Source: Erythrobacteraceae bacterium CCH12-C2 (GTDB lineage Bacteria > Pseudomonadota > Alphaproteobacteria > Sphingomonadales > Sphingomonadaceae). From it: a stretch of 64,000 nt of DNA. This document shows, piece after piece, positions 18,442-27,399 of this stretch. Position 1 is the stretch's first letter. Each line of letters begins with the position of its first letter. The stretch covers positions 1-64,000 of the forward strand of contig LSKF01000047.1 of assembly GCA_001556995.1 (NCBI GenBank). Reading direction: 5' to 3'. A model generated the notes under the pieces. It was not told the DNA's origin. It saw nothing but the letters and a program-made list of their open reading frames with translations, and did not search any database. Position numbers and translations under genes: made by a program.

Positions 18442-19647
18442 TCAACCTGCTCCCGCAAACCGCGCCAATTGCGCCGCGTGGGCATGGTGCTGCCCGCCTT
18501 CGCTGGCCGCCATGACTCGGCGCATCGCCGCCAGCGCTTGCGGGGTGAGCGTCAGGCCAAGATCGGCATAGACGCGCGCAATCGCACCCTCCCAGTCGGC
18601 ATTGAGCGCATCGAAGGAAGCCCGTGCTAGCGGCCCTTGCCAGGTGGCGAGCGCCGCCGCGATCCGTTCCTCGCGCAGGGCGATCTTGTGCCGCCAGCGC
18701 GCCTCGATGCGGGCAAGATCACACGTGTCGGACTGCACCGCCATCTGGTTCGCCGCGAGGCTGACCGCGCTGCGCAGCACTGCCTCGTGGGTGCGCTGGG
18801 CCAGCACCAGCCGGGCGTCAGGCAGCAGGGCAAGCAGGGTGGCGAGGTCTTCGGCGAAGGCCGGGACCTTTAAGACGCGCGGCTTTGCGGCGACGCCCCG
18901 GTGGGCGGCGTCAGTGCGCAGGATGCGCAGCATCTCGCGATAGATCGGGGCAGGATCGCGCGCTTCGCTCCATGCGGAATAGGCCGGGATATGCCACTGT
19001 GATTCGTAAATCGAATGGTGGAGCGCGGACGAAATCCAAGCGAGCTCCTCCTCGACCCCGCCTGCGGACATCGGGTGGATCGACTGCATCCACGGATTGA
19101 GCAGGCCGAGCATGGCGAGCTCCAGCGAAGCCTTGGCGCGATTGAGGCCGGAAGGCGCGGGGACGGGGTGGAAGGCGTCGCAATAGCGGGTGTGTGAATG
19201 CGCGGGGTCGGCGGCGAGGAGCGTGTGAATGCGGGTCGTGCCGCTGCGCATATGGCCGATGACGATGATCGGCGGGGCGAGGGAGGTGGCGATCAGTTCC
19301 GGCCGCTCCAGCCACAGCGCACCAAACGCCAGCCGGTTCTTCACCTGCCGCGACAATTGCCCCCAGGCCATCGCCCGGCCAAGCGGGTTGAGATCGGCCT
19401 CGGCGTCCACGGCTGCAATCAACCGGGTGAGCCGTTCGCGGAAATCGGCAACGTCTTCTTCGCTGCGTCCGCCACGCGCAACCGCCTCGGCCCGCGCGCC
19501 ATAGGGCTTGGCGGCGAGCGCCCACAGCGCGTCAGGATCAAGATCGGGCGAGGGGAGCCAGCCCTTGGCCCAGGCCTTGCCGAGGAAATCGTTCGCCCGC
19601 TCCGCCAAGGCCCCGCGCGCCAGCAGGTGTTCGCGCACCGGGGGCAT
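18442..19647 (-). CDS. Sulfotransferase family protein
   Basis: 401 aa. The central APPIIVIGHMRSGTTRIHTLL (about residues 125-145) is the 5'-phosphosulfate-binding loop of PAPS-dependent sulfotransferases, and PRVLKVPAFAEDLATLLALLPDARLVLAQR supplies the 3'-phosphate-binding strand and helix. An N-terminal helical region of about 110 residues precedes it, as in the larger bacterial members of the family. The acceptor is unknown. Its ATG (19647) overlaps the purN stop (ATGA), so it is the third gene of purM-purN-sulfotransferase, which may be only transcriptional linkage. Confidence 0.85.
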   Translation of the reverse strand: MPPVREHLLARGALAERANDFLGKAWAKGWLPSPDLDPDALWALAAKPYGARAEAVARGGRSEEDVADFRERLTRLIAAVDAEADLNPLGRAMAWGQLSRQVKNRLAFGALWLERPELIATSLAPPIIVIGHMRSGTTRIHTLLAADPAHSHTRYCDAFHPVPAPSGLNRAKASLELAMLGLLNPWMQSIHPMSAGGVEEELAWISSALHHSIYESQWHIPAYSAWSEARDPAPIYREMLRILRTDAAHRGVAAKPRVLKVPAFAEDLATLLALLPDARLVLAQRTHEAVLRSAVSLAANQMAVQSDTCDLARIEARWRHKIALREERIAAALATWQGPLARASFDALNADWEGAIARVYADLGLTLTPQALAAMRRVMAASEGGQHHAHAAQLARFAGAG

Positions 19648-20612
19648 CAGAATTCGTCCGCGATGGTCATCAGCCGCGTCAACCGCTTGGGCGCGACCAT
19701 GCGCCAGCTGCGCTCCAGCCATGCGGAGACATCATCCCAATCCACGCCGGGGCGGTTGAGGATCACCCCCACCCAGCCGCTGGCGCCGTAATAGGCGGGC
19801 TTGAAATAGACCTCCGGCTGGCTTTCGACGAGGCTCAGCAATTCATCCATCGATCCGGTACGCACCAACAGCGCGATGTGCTGCGACCCGTGGTGCTGAT
19901 CGGCGAAATAGGCGAAGAACTTCCCCGATTTCTCCCCGCCGACGCGAAAACCCGGGCTGCCATGGCTCTCGCGCTCGTCGCTTTCCGGCAGCGCCAGCGC
20001 CATCGCGCGGACCCGTGCGAGCAGCGCCGCCGGATCGCGCCAGCGGCTGACATAATCGGCGACGGCACGCGGATAGAGCTGGTGCTCGGCCAGCTTGACC
20101 CGCTCCGCGAGGCTTTCTGGCGTATCGCCTGCCACGATGGGCACCGCGATTTGCGCCAGCACCTCGCCCGCGTCGAGCTCGGGGGTGACGAGGTGGACGC
20201 TTGCCCCGCCATGACTGTCGCCAGCAGCGAGCGCCCGCGCGTGGGTGTCGAGGCCTTTGTAGAGCGGCAGCAGCGAGGGGTGGATGTTGAGCATCCGCCC
20301 GGCCCAGCGCTCCACGAACGCGTCCGAGAGGATGCGCATGTATCCGGCGAGAACGATGTATTCCGCGCCCGCCTCCAGCACCGCGGCCTCCATCGCCGCG
20401 TCGTGGGCCTCGCGGGTCATGCCCTTGTGGGGCAGGGCGACAGTGGCGATCCCTTCGGCTTTGGCGAGCTTTAGCCCCGGCGCGGCAGGATCATTGCTGG
20501 CCACCAGCACCACCTCATAGGGGCATTCGCCGATGCGGCTGGCATAGACCAGCGCGGCCATATTGGTCCCTGCGCCGGAGATGAGGATGGCGATTTTGGC
20601 TTTGTTCGTCAT
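19647..20612 (-). CDS. purN: Phosphoribosylglycinamide formyltransferase fused to a YjbR/MmcQ domain
   Basis: 321 aa, versus about 190-215 for a plain PurN. Residues 1-195 are PurN: KIAILISGAGTNMAALV, the IHPSLLPLYKG catalytic loop with the HxGxS-like GGASVHLVTPELDAGEVLAQ. It formylates GAR with 10-formyl-THF in purine synthesis. Residues about 210-321 form a separate domain typical of YjbR/MmcQ proteins (MALALPESDERESHGSPGF, then FFAYFADQHHGSQHIALLV, and WLERSWRMVAPKRL at the end), a double-wing DNA-binding-like fold of unknown role. The ATG at 20612 is chosen because the upstream ORF reads through the intergenic repeat. Confidence 0.92.
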   Translation of the reverse strand: MTNKAKIAILISGAGTNMAALVYASRIGECPYEVVLVASNDPAAPGLKLAKAEGIATVALPHKGMTREAHDAAMEAAVLEAGAEYIVLAGYMRILSDAFVERWAGRMLNIHPSLLPLYKGLDTHARALAAGDSHGGASVHLVTPELDAGEVLAQIAVPIVAGDTPESLAERVKLAEHQLYPRAVADYVSRWRDPAALLARVRAMALALPESDERESHGSPGFRVGGEKSGKFFAYFADQHHGSQHIALLVRTGSMDELLSLVESQPEVYFKPAYYGASGWVGVILNRPGVDWDDVSAWLERSWRMVAPKRLTRLMTIADEF

Positions 20613-20629
20613 CGCGCTGTCCCCTCCCT

Positions 20630-20716
20630 CCGTTCGTGCTGAGCTTGTCGAAGCACCGTTCTTCTCTTGCGAGGTAGAAAGTAAAGACAGCCCTTCGACA
20701 AGCTCAGGGCGAACGG
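20630..20716. repeat. Sphingomonad palindromic repeat (family 1), copy 2
   Basis: CCGTTCGTGCTGAGCTTGTC at the left and CTTCGACAAGCTCAGGGCGAACGG at the right, with a roughly 40-base centre. It fills the gap between purM and purN, so it would be in the middle of their mRNA. Confidence 0.9.
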
Positions 20717-20722
20717 AAGTGG

Positions 20723-21844
20723 TTAAGCAAGATGCGTCGCGCTCCAGTCGCTTTTGGCCGACCATGTCTCGATGCTGCCGCGCACGGTGCAGCCCTTGTC
20801 GCCCGCTGCGATGCGGCCGACCGCGAACACGGTTTCGCCTGCCGCTTCGAGCCGGGTGGTGACCTCAGCCACATTCGCCTCGCTCACCGCAAGCACCATG
20901 CCGACCCCGCAATTGAAGGTGCGGGCCATTTCCTCGGGCTCGATATGGCCCTGGGCTTGCAGGAAGGCCATCAACCGGGGCTGTAGCCACAGGTCGGCAT
21001 CGACATGCGCGTGGGCACCATCAGGCAGGATGCGCGGGATGTTTTCGAGGAGGCCGCCGCCGGTGATGTGGGCGAGGGCATTGATCAGCCCTGCCCGGAT
21101 CAGCGGTAGCAGGCTCGCCACATAAATGCGGGTCGGCGCGATCAGGGCGTCGATCAGCAATTGGTCCTGATCGAACAGGGCAGGGCGATTCAGCTTCCAG
21201 CCCTTGTCCGCCGCCAGCCTACGCACCAGCGAATAGCCGTTGGAGTGCACCCCGCTCGATGCCAGCCCCAGCAGCACATCGCCCGGCGCTACCTTGTCGC
21301 CAGTGAGTTGCTCCCCGCGCTCCACCGCGCCGACGCAGAAGCCCGCGAGGTCATAGTCGCCGGGCGCATACATCCCCGGCATCTCCGCCGTCTCGCCGCC
21401 GATCAGGGCGCAGCTTGCGATCTTGCAGCCTTCCGCAATGCCTGCAATCACCCGCTCGGCAACCCCGGTCTCGAGCTTGCCGGTGGCGAAATAATCGAGG
21501 AAGAACAAGGGCTCCGCGCCCTGCACGATCAGATCATTGACGCACATCGCGACCAGGTCGATCCCGACGGTATCGTGCCGGTCATGCTCGATGGCGAGCT
21601 TGAGCTTGGTGCCGACGCCATCGTTCGCGGCGACCAGCAGCGGATCGGTGTAGCCTGCCGCCTTGGTATCGAAAAACCCGCCGAAGCCGCCGAGCTCGCT
21701 GGTCGCTCCGGGGCGCGCGGTGGCCTTCGCGAGGGGGGCGATGGCCTTGACCAAAGCATTGCCCGCCGCGATCGACACGCCCGCATCGGCATAGGTGTAG
21801 CCGATGCCCTGCGGCGCTCCTGTCTCGTTTGTCCCCGAAGTCAT
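20723..21844 (-). CDS. purM: Phosphoribosylformylglycinamidine cyclo-ligase (AIR synthase)
   Basis: 373 aa, start [22 protein letters not shown]. Closes the imidazole ring of FGAM to give AIR, step five of purine synthesis. Motifs: [38 protein letters not shown], and [15 protein letters not shown] (the ATP/metal loop). In-frame ATGs slightly upstream (e.g. 21853) cannot be excluded. Followed across a repeat element by purN, the classic purM-purN pair. Divergent from the DUF2066 gene with only 68 bases between starts. Confidence 0.95.
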   Translation of the reverse strand: MTSGTNETGAPQGIGYTYADAGVSIAAGNALVKAIAPLAKATARPGATSELGGFGGFFDTKAAGYTDPLLVAANDGVGTKLKLAIEHDRHDTVGIDLVAMCVNDLIVQGAEPLFFLDYFATGKLETGVAERVIAGIAEGCKIASCALIGGETAEMPGMYAPGDYDLAGFCVGAVERGEQLTGDKVAPGDVLLGLASSGVHSNGYSLVRRLAADKGWKLNRPALFDQDQLLIDALIAPTRIYVASLLPLIRAGLINALAHITGGGLLENIPRILPDGAHAHVDADLWLQPRLMAFLQAQGHIEPEEMARTFNCGVGMVLAVSEANVAEVTTRLEAAGETVFAVGRIAAGDKGCTVRGSIETWSAKSDWSATHLA

Positions 21845-21912
21845 GCGCAACGCCATAGCCTTTCGCGCTTGGAATTCCAGCCGCCATTGGGCAAAGGACG
21901 CGAGGTTTCCCC

Positions 21913-23205
21913 ATGAGCGCAACGCTTAGCCTTTCCGCCCCTCGCGTGGCCCCGACCCGACCGCTGCGGCGCTGGCTGGGCGGAGCGACGCTGGCGCTCG
22001 CGCTGCTGGGCGGCGGTTATACTCTCGTGGCGCAGGTTGCCGGCGAGCGCGGGATCGCGCCCACCGCTGCCAGCGCCGACATCGAGGTCAAGGGCATCAG
22101 CGTCGACGTGCAGGGCAAGAGCGCCGAGGACGCGCGCAGCGAAGGCTGGCGCGAGGCGCAGCGCAAGGCGTGGGAAAGGCTGAAGGGCCCCGAACTGTCG
22201 GATGCGCAGCTTTCCGGGCTGGTCTCGGCCATTGTCATTGAACGCGAACGGCTCGGGCCCCGGCGCTACATCGCGACGCTGGGCGTGGTGTTCAACCGCC
22301 AGCGCGCGAGCGGCTATCTTGGCGGCGCGCAGCAAGCGGCCCGCTCGGCCCCGCTGCTGCTGATCCCGGTGCAGGAAAGCGGCGGCGCCTATATCACCTT
22401 CGAACAGCGCAACCCCTGGCAGCGCGCCTGGGCCGAGTTCAATCCGGGCACCAGCCGTATCGATTACGTCCGGCTGAGCGGGGCAGGGGGCGATTCGTTG
22501 CTCGTGAATTTCGGGCAGGCCAGCCGCCGCAGCCGCACCTGGTGGCGCAGCACGCTCGATCAATATGGCGCAACCGATGTGCTGATGGCCTTTGCGCGGC
22601 TCGATCACCAGTTCCCCGGCGGCCCGGTGAGCGGCACCTTTACCGCGCGCTTTGGTCCGGACAACCGCCCGCTCGCCTCCTTCACGCTGAAGGCAGACGG
22701 CCCGGACGCGGTCCCGGATATGCTGGCAGAGGCAGTCGAGCGGATGGATGCGATCTTCGCTGGCGCGCTGGCGCAGGGCAAGCTTACGCCGGACCCGACT
22801 TTGCGGCTCGGCAGCGGCGGGTCGATTGATCCCGCGATCCAGCGGCTGATCGAAATCGGCCGCGCCGCGCAGGCCCGGCGCGCGGCGCAGGCGGCGGCGA
22901 TGGCGGCAGGCAATGTGCCGCAGATTGCAGCGCAGCCGGTGGCAGGTGTCGAGCCCTCCGAGATCGCGGTGCGCAGCATCACCGTGCAGTTTGCTACGCC
23001 CGATGCTGGCGCTTTCGATGCCACCCTTGGCGCGGTGCGCGGGACGGGCGGGGTGCGCGGAGTCGGCGTCACCAGCACCGCCATCGGCGGCACATCGGTG
23101 ATGAGCGTGAGTTTTGCCGGAAGCCTCGAAGAACTTGCCGCCGCGCTCGAAGCCCGGGGCTTCACTGTGCGGCGAGGGGCGAACGCGCTCGCCATCAGCC
23201 GCTAG
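21913..23205 (+). CDS. DUF2066-like envelope protein
   Basis: 430 aa with one N-terminal hydrophobic segment (about residues 20-40, [19 protein letters not shown]), then a mixed domain [30 protein letters not shown] (about 60-90) with the helix characteristic of DUF2066-type proteins, and a C-terminal repeat-like region (about 340-430). The assignment rests partly on context: purN-purM-DUF2066-hda is a conserved neighbourhood in pseudomonads. Exported and membrane-tethered; function unknown. Confidence 0.65.
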   Translation: MSATLSLSAPRVAPTRPLRRWLGGATLALALLGGGYTLVAQVAGERGIAPTAASADIEVKGISVDVQGKSAEDARSEGWREAQRKAWERLKGPELSDAQLSGLVSAIVIERERLGPRRYIATLGVVFNRQRASGYLGGAQQAARSAPLLLIPVQESGGAYITFEQRNPWQRAWAEFNPGTSRIDYVRLSGAGGDSLLVNFGQASRRSRTWWRSTLDQYGATDVLMAFARLDHQFPGGPVSGTFTARFGPDNRPLASFTLKADGPDAVPDMLAEAVERMDAIFAGALAQGKLTPDPTLRLGSGGSIDPAIQRLIEIGRAAQARRAAQAAAMAAGNVPQIAAQPVAGVEPSEIAVRSITVQFATPDAGAFDATLGAVRGTGGVRGVGVTSTAIGGTSVMSVSFAGSLEELAAALEARGFTVRRGANALAISR

Positions 23206-23218
23206 GTCGGGCGCGGCG

Positions 23219-23872
23219 ATGACGCAGTCTTTTCCTTCGCAGATTGCTCTGCCGCTGGCCGCGCTTGTGCCGGCACAGCGGATTGTGATCGGTCAGGCCA
23301 ATGCTGCCGTGATCGAGGCGCTTCAGGCGCCCGAGCGCTGGCCGTTTCATGTCGCCGTGCTGACCGGCGCGCCGCGATCGGGCAAGTCGCTGCTTGGCCG
23401 CTGGGCCGCGAGCCTGCCCGGTTCGGACCGGCTGGAAGTGGTCGATGACGCCGAACAGGCGGACGAAACCGACCTGTTCCACCGCTGGAATGCGGTGCAG
23501 CAGGGCGGTGTGCGAGAGGGCGGGGCGCTGCTGATCATCGCCAATGCTGACCCTGAGCAGGGCGGCTGGCGCATTCGCCTGCCCGATCTGGCCTCGCGCA
23601 TCGGCGGTTCGTTGCATCTGACGATGGGCGCGCTCGATGATGCCATGGCCGCCGACCTGATCCTCGCCCATGCCGAGCAGCGCGGCCTCACCCTGCCCGA
23701 CGGGGCGACCGAATACCTCGTCCCGCGCACCACCCGCAGCTTTGCCGGGATCGAGGCGCTGGTCGCCGCGATTGATCGCATCAGCCTTGAACGGCGCGCG
23801 CCCGCCACCATGTCTGTCTGGCGCGCCGCGCTCGAAGCCCTGCACGGGCCAGAGCAACAGCGCCTGCTTTAG
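23219..23872 (+). CDS. hdaA: DnaA-related regulatory protein HdaA
   Basis: 217 aa, a short AAA+ protein lacking the DnaA DNA-binding domain. A Walker A-like loop is seen in VAVLTGAPRSGKSLLGRW, followed by LEVVDDAEQADETDLFHRWN (Walker B/sensor region), LPDLASRIGG, and a lid helix. Hda-type proteins act with the replication clamp to stimulate DnaA-ATP hydrolysis and limit re-initiation. Its start is 13 bases after the DUF2066 stop, and it follows purM as in several proteobacteria. No separate DnaA box-binding motif is seen. Confidence 0.85.
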   Translation: MTQSFPSQIALPLAALVPAQRIVIGQANAAVIEALQAPERWPFHVAVLTGAPRSGKSLLGRWAASLPGSDRLEVVDDAEQADETDLFHRWNAVQQGGVREGGALLIIANADPEQGGWRIRLPDLASRIGGSLHLTMGALDDAMAADLILAHAEQRGLTLPDGATEYLVPRTTRSFAGIEALVAAIDRISLERRAPATMSVWRAALEALHGPEQQRLL

Positions 23873-23916
23873 TGCATCAGTTGCATCCTGCGACGTTTGG
23901 TGGGAATAACAGGCCT

Positions 23917-24645
23917 ATGTTCGAACGCCTGATCAGCTATTTGGACTCGGTGCGCGCGCGCGATCCCGCGCCGCGCTCGCGCTGGGAGATCCTGCTTTAT
24001 CCCGGCGTCTGGGCGCTGGGCTTTCACCGCATTGCGCATTGGCTGTTCGAGGCGAAGCTCTATTTCCTCGCGCGGTTTGTGAACCATTTCTCGCGGTTGC
24101 TGACCGCGATCGACATTCACCCCGGTGCGACCATCGGCAAGAATTTCTTCATCGACCATGGCTTCACCGTGATCGGCGAGACGGTCGAGATTGGCGATAA
24201 TGTGACGATTTACCAATGCGTCACGTTGGGCGGAACCAACCCCGCCAATGGCAAGGGCGGCAAGCGTCACCCGACTTTGTGCGACAATGTGATCATCGGC
24301 TCGGGCGCGCAGATCATCGGGCCGATTGTGGTGGGGGAGCGCGCCCGCGTGGGTGCCAATGCGGTGGTGACCGATGATGTGCCTGCGGGCGCGACGATGA
24401 TCGGATTGAAGGCTCGCTCCACGCTGGTGCCAGCCGAGGAGTGGATCAAGGAGTTCATTCCCTACGGCACGCCCTGCGATGATCCCCCCTGCGACGACAA
24501 AGGCCGTCCGAACCGCGATTGTCTGGAGAAGCTCGAAACCGAGGTCGCCACCCTGCGTGAAGAACTGGCGCTGATGAAGGCCTTGCTGGCCGAGCGCGTG
24601 CCGATCGAGGCCGAGCGCCTGCGCAAGAGCGGGACCACGGATTGA
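23917..24645 (+). CDS. cysE: Serine O-acetyltransferase
   Basis: 242 aa, the EpsC-like short form. Left-handed beta-helix hexapeptide repeats run from about residue 65 to 175 (DIHPGATIGKNFFIDHGFTVIGETVEIGDNVTIY). The His in FIDHG and the Asp/His pair in the coils match the catalytic site for acetyl transfer from acetyl-CoA to serine, the first step of cysteine synthesis. A C-terminal coiled helix (LEKLETEVATLREELALMKALLAERV) is appended and may oligomerise. Start ATG at 23917; translation reads into the DUF2794 gene by a TTGA overlap. Confidence 0.93.
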   Translation: MFERLISYLDSVRARDPAPRSRWEILLYPGVWALGFHRIAHWLFEAKLYFLARFVNHFSRLLTAIDIHPGATIGKNFFIDHGFTVIGETVEIGDNVTIYQCVTLGGTNPANGKGGKRHPTLCDNVIIGSGAQIIGPIVVGERARVGANAVVTDDVPAGATMIGLKARSTLVPAEEWIKEFIPYGTPCDDPPCDDKGRPNRDCLEKLETEVATLREELALMKALLAERVPIEAERLRKSGTTD

Positions 24646-25010
24646 AGCCCGGCGCGCAAGGCCCCGGTTTGCCCGGGCAGGTTGTCGCCTTTCCGGGAAG
24701 GGGCGCGGAGCAAGTCGGGTTCGAACGCGCCGAGCTGATGCGCATCCTTGACCTCTATGGCCGCATGGTCGCCGCCGGGGAATGGCGCGACTACGCGATG
24801 AATTTCGACCGCCAGGCCGCGACCTTCGCCGCCTTTCGCCGAACGGCTGAGAGGCCGCAAGCACGGCTGGAAAAGCGCCCGGCTCTCCGAGCAAAGCAGG
24901 GCATGTGGACGCTGTTCGGGGAGCACGGTCAGGTGCTGAAACGCGGCCACGACCTCGCTAATGTCCTCGCGCCGATGGAGCGGCGGCTGCTAAAGGCGGT
25001 GGAGGACTAG
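24642..25010 (+). CDS. DUF2794 family protein
   Basis: 122 aa from a TTG start overlapping the cysE stop (TTGA). Contains the family core FERAELMRILDLYGRMVAAGEWRDYAMNF and RTAERPQARLEKRPALRAKQG, with GQVLKRGHDLANVLAPMERRLLKAVE at the end. A conserved alphaproteobacterial family of unknown function; probably cytoplasmic, no signal or membrane segment. Confidence 0.85.
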   Translation: MKPGAQGPGLPGQVVAFPGRGAEQVGFERAELMRILDLYGRMVAAGEWRDYAMNFDRQAATFAAFRRTAERPQARLEKRPALRAKQGMWTLFGEHGQVLKRGHDLANVLAPMERRLLKAVED

Positions 25011-25026
25011 GCAGTAGGAAGCCGCG

Positions 25027-25443
25027 TCACGGCCGTCTGTATAGAAATGCCACGGTGACAATCGAGGGCATGATCAGGCCCTTGAGATAGGAAAGCGGAT
25101 GGCGACCGATAGTAAAGTCTGCCTCCACCATGCCGAAATGCGCCCAATAGTGGGTCATGATCAGCCCGCTGATACTGAGCCACATGGTCCAGAGCGCCAA
25201 GCGCTTGCCCAGAGCCACTAGGGCGAGGCTGACAATGATGCCCAAACGCAGGGCAGCCTGAACGCCATTGTAGAGCGCGTCGCCGGTCAGATCATGCCCG
25301 CGCGCGAAATCGAACAACATCGTGATGTGGTAGAAAATAAACAGGCTTGCCAGCGCCATGATGATCAGGCGCGGGATCGGATGCAGTGAGCTTTCGGGCA
25401 GGGCACCAAGCGTGTTCATCAGCCGCGTCTCCCGCTGCATCAT
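25027..25443 (-). CDS. Small multi-pass membrane protein, unknown
   Basis: 138 aa with four predicted transmembrane helices (about residues 22-42, 62-80, 84-104 and 118-136). Not assigned to a family with confidence. The ninth codon is a Met (25419) preceded by GGGAG at good distance, so the true start may be there. A promoter overlapping a perfect 8+8 palindrome lies just upstream (25468-25489), suggesting regulated expression by a TetR-type or similar dimeric repressor. Confidence 0.6.
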   Translation of the reverse strand: MMQRETRLMNTLGALPESSLHPIPRLIIMALASLFIFYHITMLFDFARGHDLTGDALYNGVQAALRLGIIVSLALVALGKRLALWTMWLSISGLIMTHYWAHFGMVEADFTIGRHPLSYLKGLIMPSIVTVAFLYRRP

Positions 25444-25467
25444 CGGACAGTCGGAAGGTTACATTTA

Positions 25468-25489
25468 GTGTATTGCTGTGTCAATACAC
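25468..25489 (-). promoter_or_regulatory. Palindromic operator over a -35 box
   Basis: GTGTATTG-ctgtgt-CAATACAC, perfect 8-bp arms. Read on the minus strand the sequence contains TTGACA (25479-25484), with TAACCT 17 bases later as a possible -10, upstream of the membrane protein at 25443. A repressor bound here would block the -35 element. Confidence 0.6.
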
Positions 25490-25574
25490 CAAGTGACCAG
25501 TCTAGAGGCCGGATAAAAATGGGGCTCCATCGCATTGCTGCGAGGGAGCCCCTATTGGCACTTGTTGCGATCAA

Positions 25575-26504
25575 TTACCCCCGCGCGCTGCTCGGCCCCG
25601 AGCCGGTGACCTTTTGCATCGCCTTCAGGATGTTGCCCGATTGCTCGGAGCCTGATTGCGGGGCGGTGAGGTTGGTGAAGGCGTTGATCTCTTCCCAATG
25701 CGCGGCGAAGCCTTCGACGGTGCGCTCGCCTTCCGGCAGCCACAGGGCGTCGTTCATCACCGTCCACGAGGAGTGGAAGCCGCCTGCGCCTGCGCCGACG
25801 ATGGCGTTGGTGGGCGCTTCTTCGGACACCAGGAACAGCGCCGCCGGGACCACATTTTCCGGCGCGAACAGCTTGAAGGCTTCTTCAGGGAAGAGGTCTT
25901 CGGTCATGCGGGTGCCCGCGACCGGCGACAGGGTGTTGCAGCGGATGTTGTACTTCGCGCCTTCCAGCGCGAGCGTCTTGGTGAGACCCGCAAGACCCAG
26001 CTTCGCCGCGCCGTAGTTCGCCTGACCGAAATTGCCGAACAGGCCGGTCGAGGACGCGGTCATCAGCACGCGGCCATAGCCCTGCTCGCGGAAGGTTTCC
26101 CAGCACGCCTTGGTGGCGAAGGCCGAGCCGGTGAGGTGGACCTTGACCACGAATTCGAAGTCGGTGGGCTCCATCTTGATGAAGGTCTTGTCGCGCAGCA
26201 CGCCCGCGTTGTTGATCAGCACATGGACGCCGCCCCACTTCTGCTTGGCGTCGGCGACCATCTTTTCCATATGCTCGAATTCGGTGACCGAACCGCCATT
26301 GGCGATCGCTTCGCCGCCCATCGCCTCGATTTCGGCGACGACCTGTGCGGCAGCGTCCGAGGTGCCGGTGCCATCGCGCGCGCCGCCGAGGTCATTGACC
26401 ACCACCTTCGCCCCGCGCCGGGCGAGTTCGAGCGCGTAAGCCTTGCCGAGGCCGCCGCCTGCGCCGGTGACGATGGCAACCTTGTCCTTGAAGCTGATGG
26501 TCAT
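25575..26504 (-). CDS. SDR family oxidoreductase (multifunctional-enzyme-type hydroxyacyl-CoA dehydrogenase-like)
   Basis: 309 aa. N-terminal Rossmann fold: [20 protein letters not shown], with the cofactor Asp in DLGGARDG. Catalytic Ser in [25 protein letters not shown] (Ser, Tyr, Lys in order YGAAK). The C-terminal extension (about 240-309) with [17 protein letters not shown] resembles the linker of HSD17B4-type beta-oxidation enzymes. Probably acts on a 3-hydroxyacyl-CoA, but the substrate is inference. ATG at 26504 chosen by the MTISFKDK start and GGAGAACCCAC upstream. Confidence 0.88.
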   Translation of the reverse strand: MTISFKDKVAIVTGAGGGLGKAYALELARRGAKVVVNDLGGARDGTGTSDAAAQVVAEIEAMGGEAIANGGSVTEFEHMEKMVADAKQKWGGVHVLINNAGVLRDKTFIKMEPTDFEFVVKVHLTGSAFATKACWETFREQGYGRVLMTASSTGLFGNFGQANYGAAKLGLAGLTKTLALEGAKYNIRCNTLSPVAGTRMTEDLFPEEAFKLFAPENVVPAALFLVSEEAPTNAIVGAGAGGFHSSWTVMNDALWLPEGERTVEGFAAHWEEINAFTNLTAPQSGSEQSGNILKAMQKVTGSGPSSARG

Positions 26505-26627
26505 GTGGGTTCTCCTGTCCAAACATGCGGCGCGGTTTACGCCTGCGTAAAGCATTTTGCGGGGGCTGCGTGGCACTTTCGCGCAGCCCTTGCAACACCC
26601 TACGCATGGTGTGGCGGTGCCGTAAGG

Positions 26628-27323
26628 TCACGCGCTGGGTGCAAGCCCCACCAGCGCAGGCATCAGTGCGTCAAACGAATCGATAACCGCGTCGGCGCCC
26701 ATCGTATGCGGGTCGGCATCGCAATAGCCATAGGCCGCTGCAACGAACGGCACCCCGGCGGCACGAGCGGCGCGGGCGTCGTAGGTGGAATCGCCGATGA
26801 ACACGAAGCGACCCTCGCCAGTGGCCGCGCGCGCGGCGAGGACAGGGGCGGGGTGAGGCTTGGCGAGGAACTGGCCGTCTTCGCCCTTGCCCATTGAATC
26901 GCCGCCGATCACGGTTTCGAATGCCCCGATCAGGTTGAGCTGGGTGAGCACGCTCTTGGCGAAGGCTTCGAACTTGTTGGTGACCACCGCCATCCGCACG
27001 CCCTGCGCCGCCAAAGTCGCCAGCGCCTCGCGAACGCCGGGGTAGGGCGCGGTGTGGACCGCGTTATGATCCTCGTAATAGGCGAGCATCGCCTTGTAGA
27101 GCCGCTTGAACTCCGCCTCGGGCAGGCCGCCCTGCGCCTCCACCGCGCGCGCCAGCATGATCTTGGCCCCGCCGCCGATCAGGTCCTTCGACGTTTCCAG
27201 CGGCACTGCCGCAAACCCGCCGAGCACTAGCCCATGGTTCACCGCCGCACCGAGATCGCGGAAGGTATCGAGCAGGGTGCCGTCGAGATCAAAGCCAATG
27301 GCGTCGAAAGGGATGTCCGTCAT
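26628..27323 (-). CDS. gph: Phosphoglycolate phosphatase (HAD hydrolase)
   Basis: 231 aa. HAD motif I is IGFDLDGTLLDTFRDL (nucleophile and acid Asp at about 9 and 11), motif II is VTNKFEAF, motif III Lys is in LAKPHPAPVL, and motif IV is FIGDSTYDARAARAAG. The cap is helical (about 20-90). Removes phosphate from 2-phosphoglycolate in DNA-repair and photorespiratory salvage; substrate is assigned by family, not proven. The upstream in-frame ORF part is read-through of the glmU leader. Divergent from glmU with 76 bases between starts. Confidence 0.88.
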   Translation of the reverse strand: MTDIPFDAIGFDLDGTLLDTFRDLGAAVNHGLVLGGFAAVPLETSKDLIGGGAKIMLARAVEAQGGLPEAEFKRLYKAMLAYYEDHNAVHTAPYPGVREALATLAAQGVRMAVVTNKFEAFAKSVLTQLNLIGAFETVIGGDSMGKGEDGQFLAKPHPAPVLAARAATGEGRFVFIGDSTYDARAARAAGVPFVAAAYGYCDADPHTMGADAVIDSFDALMPALVGLAPSA

Positions 27324-27399
27324 ACCGCGCGGCGTGGCGGAGACGACTTCAAATCGCAAGCATTTGCTGGCAGGCGCGGCTTCACTTACAGGGGGCTTC

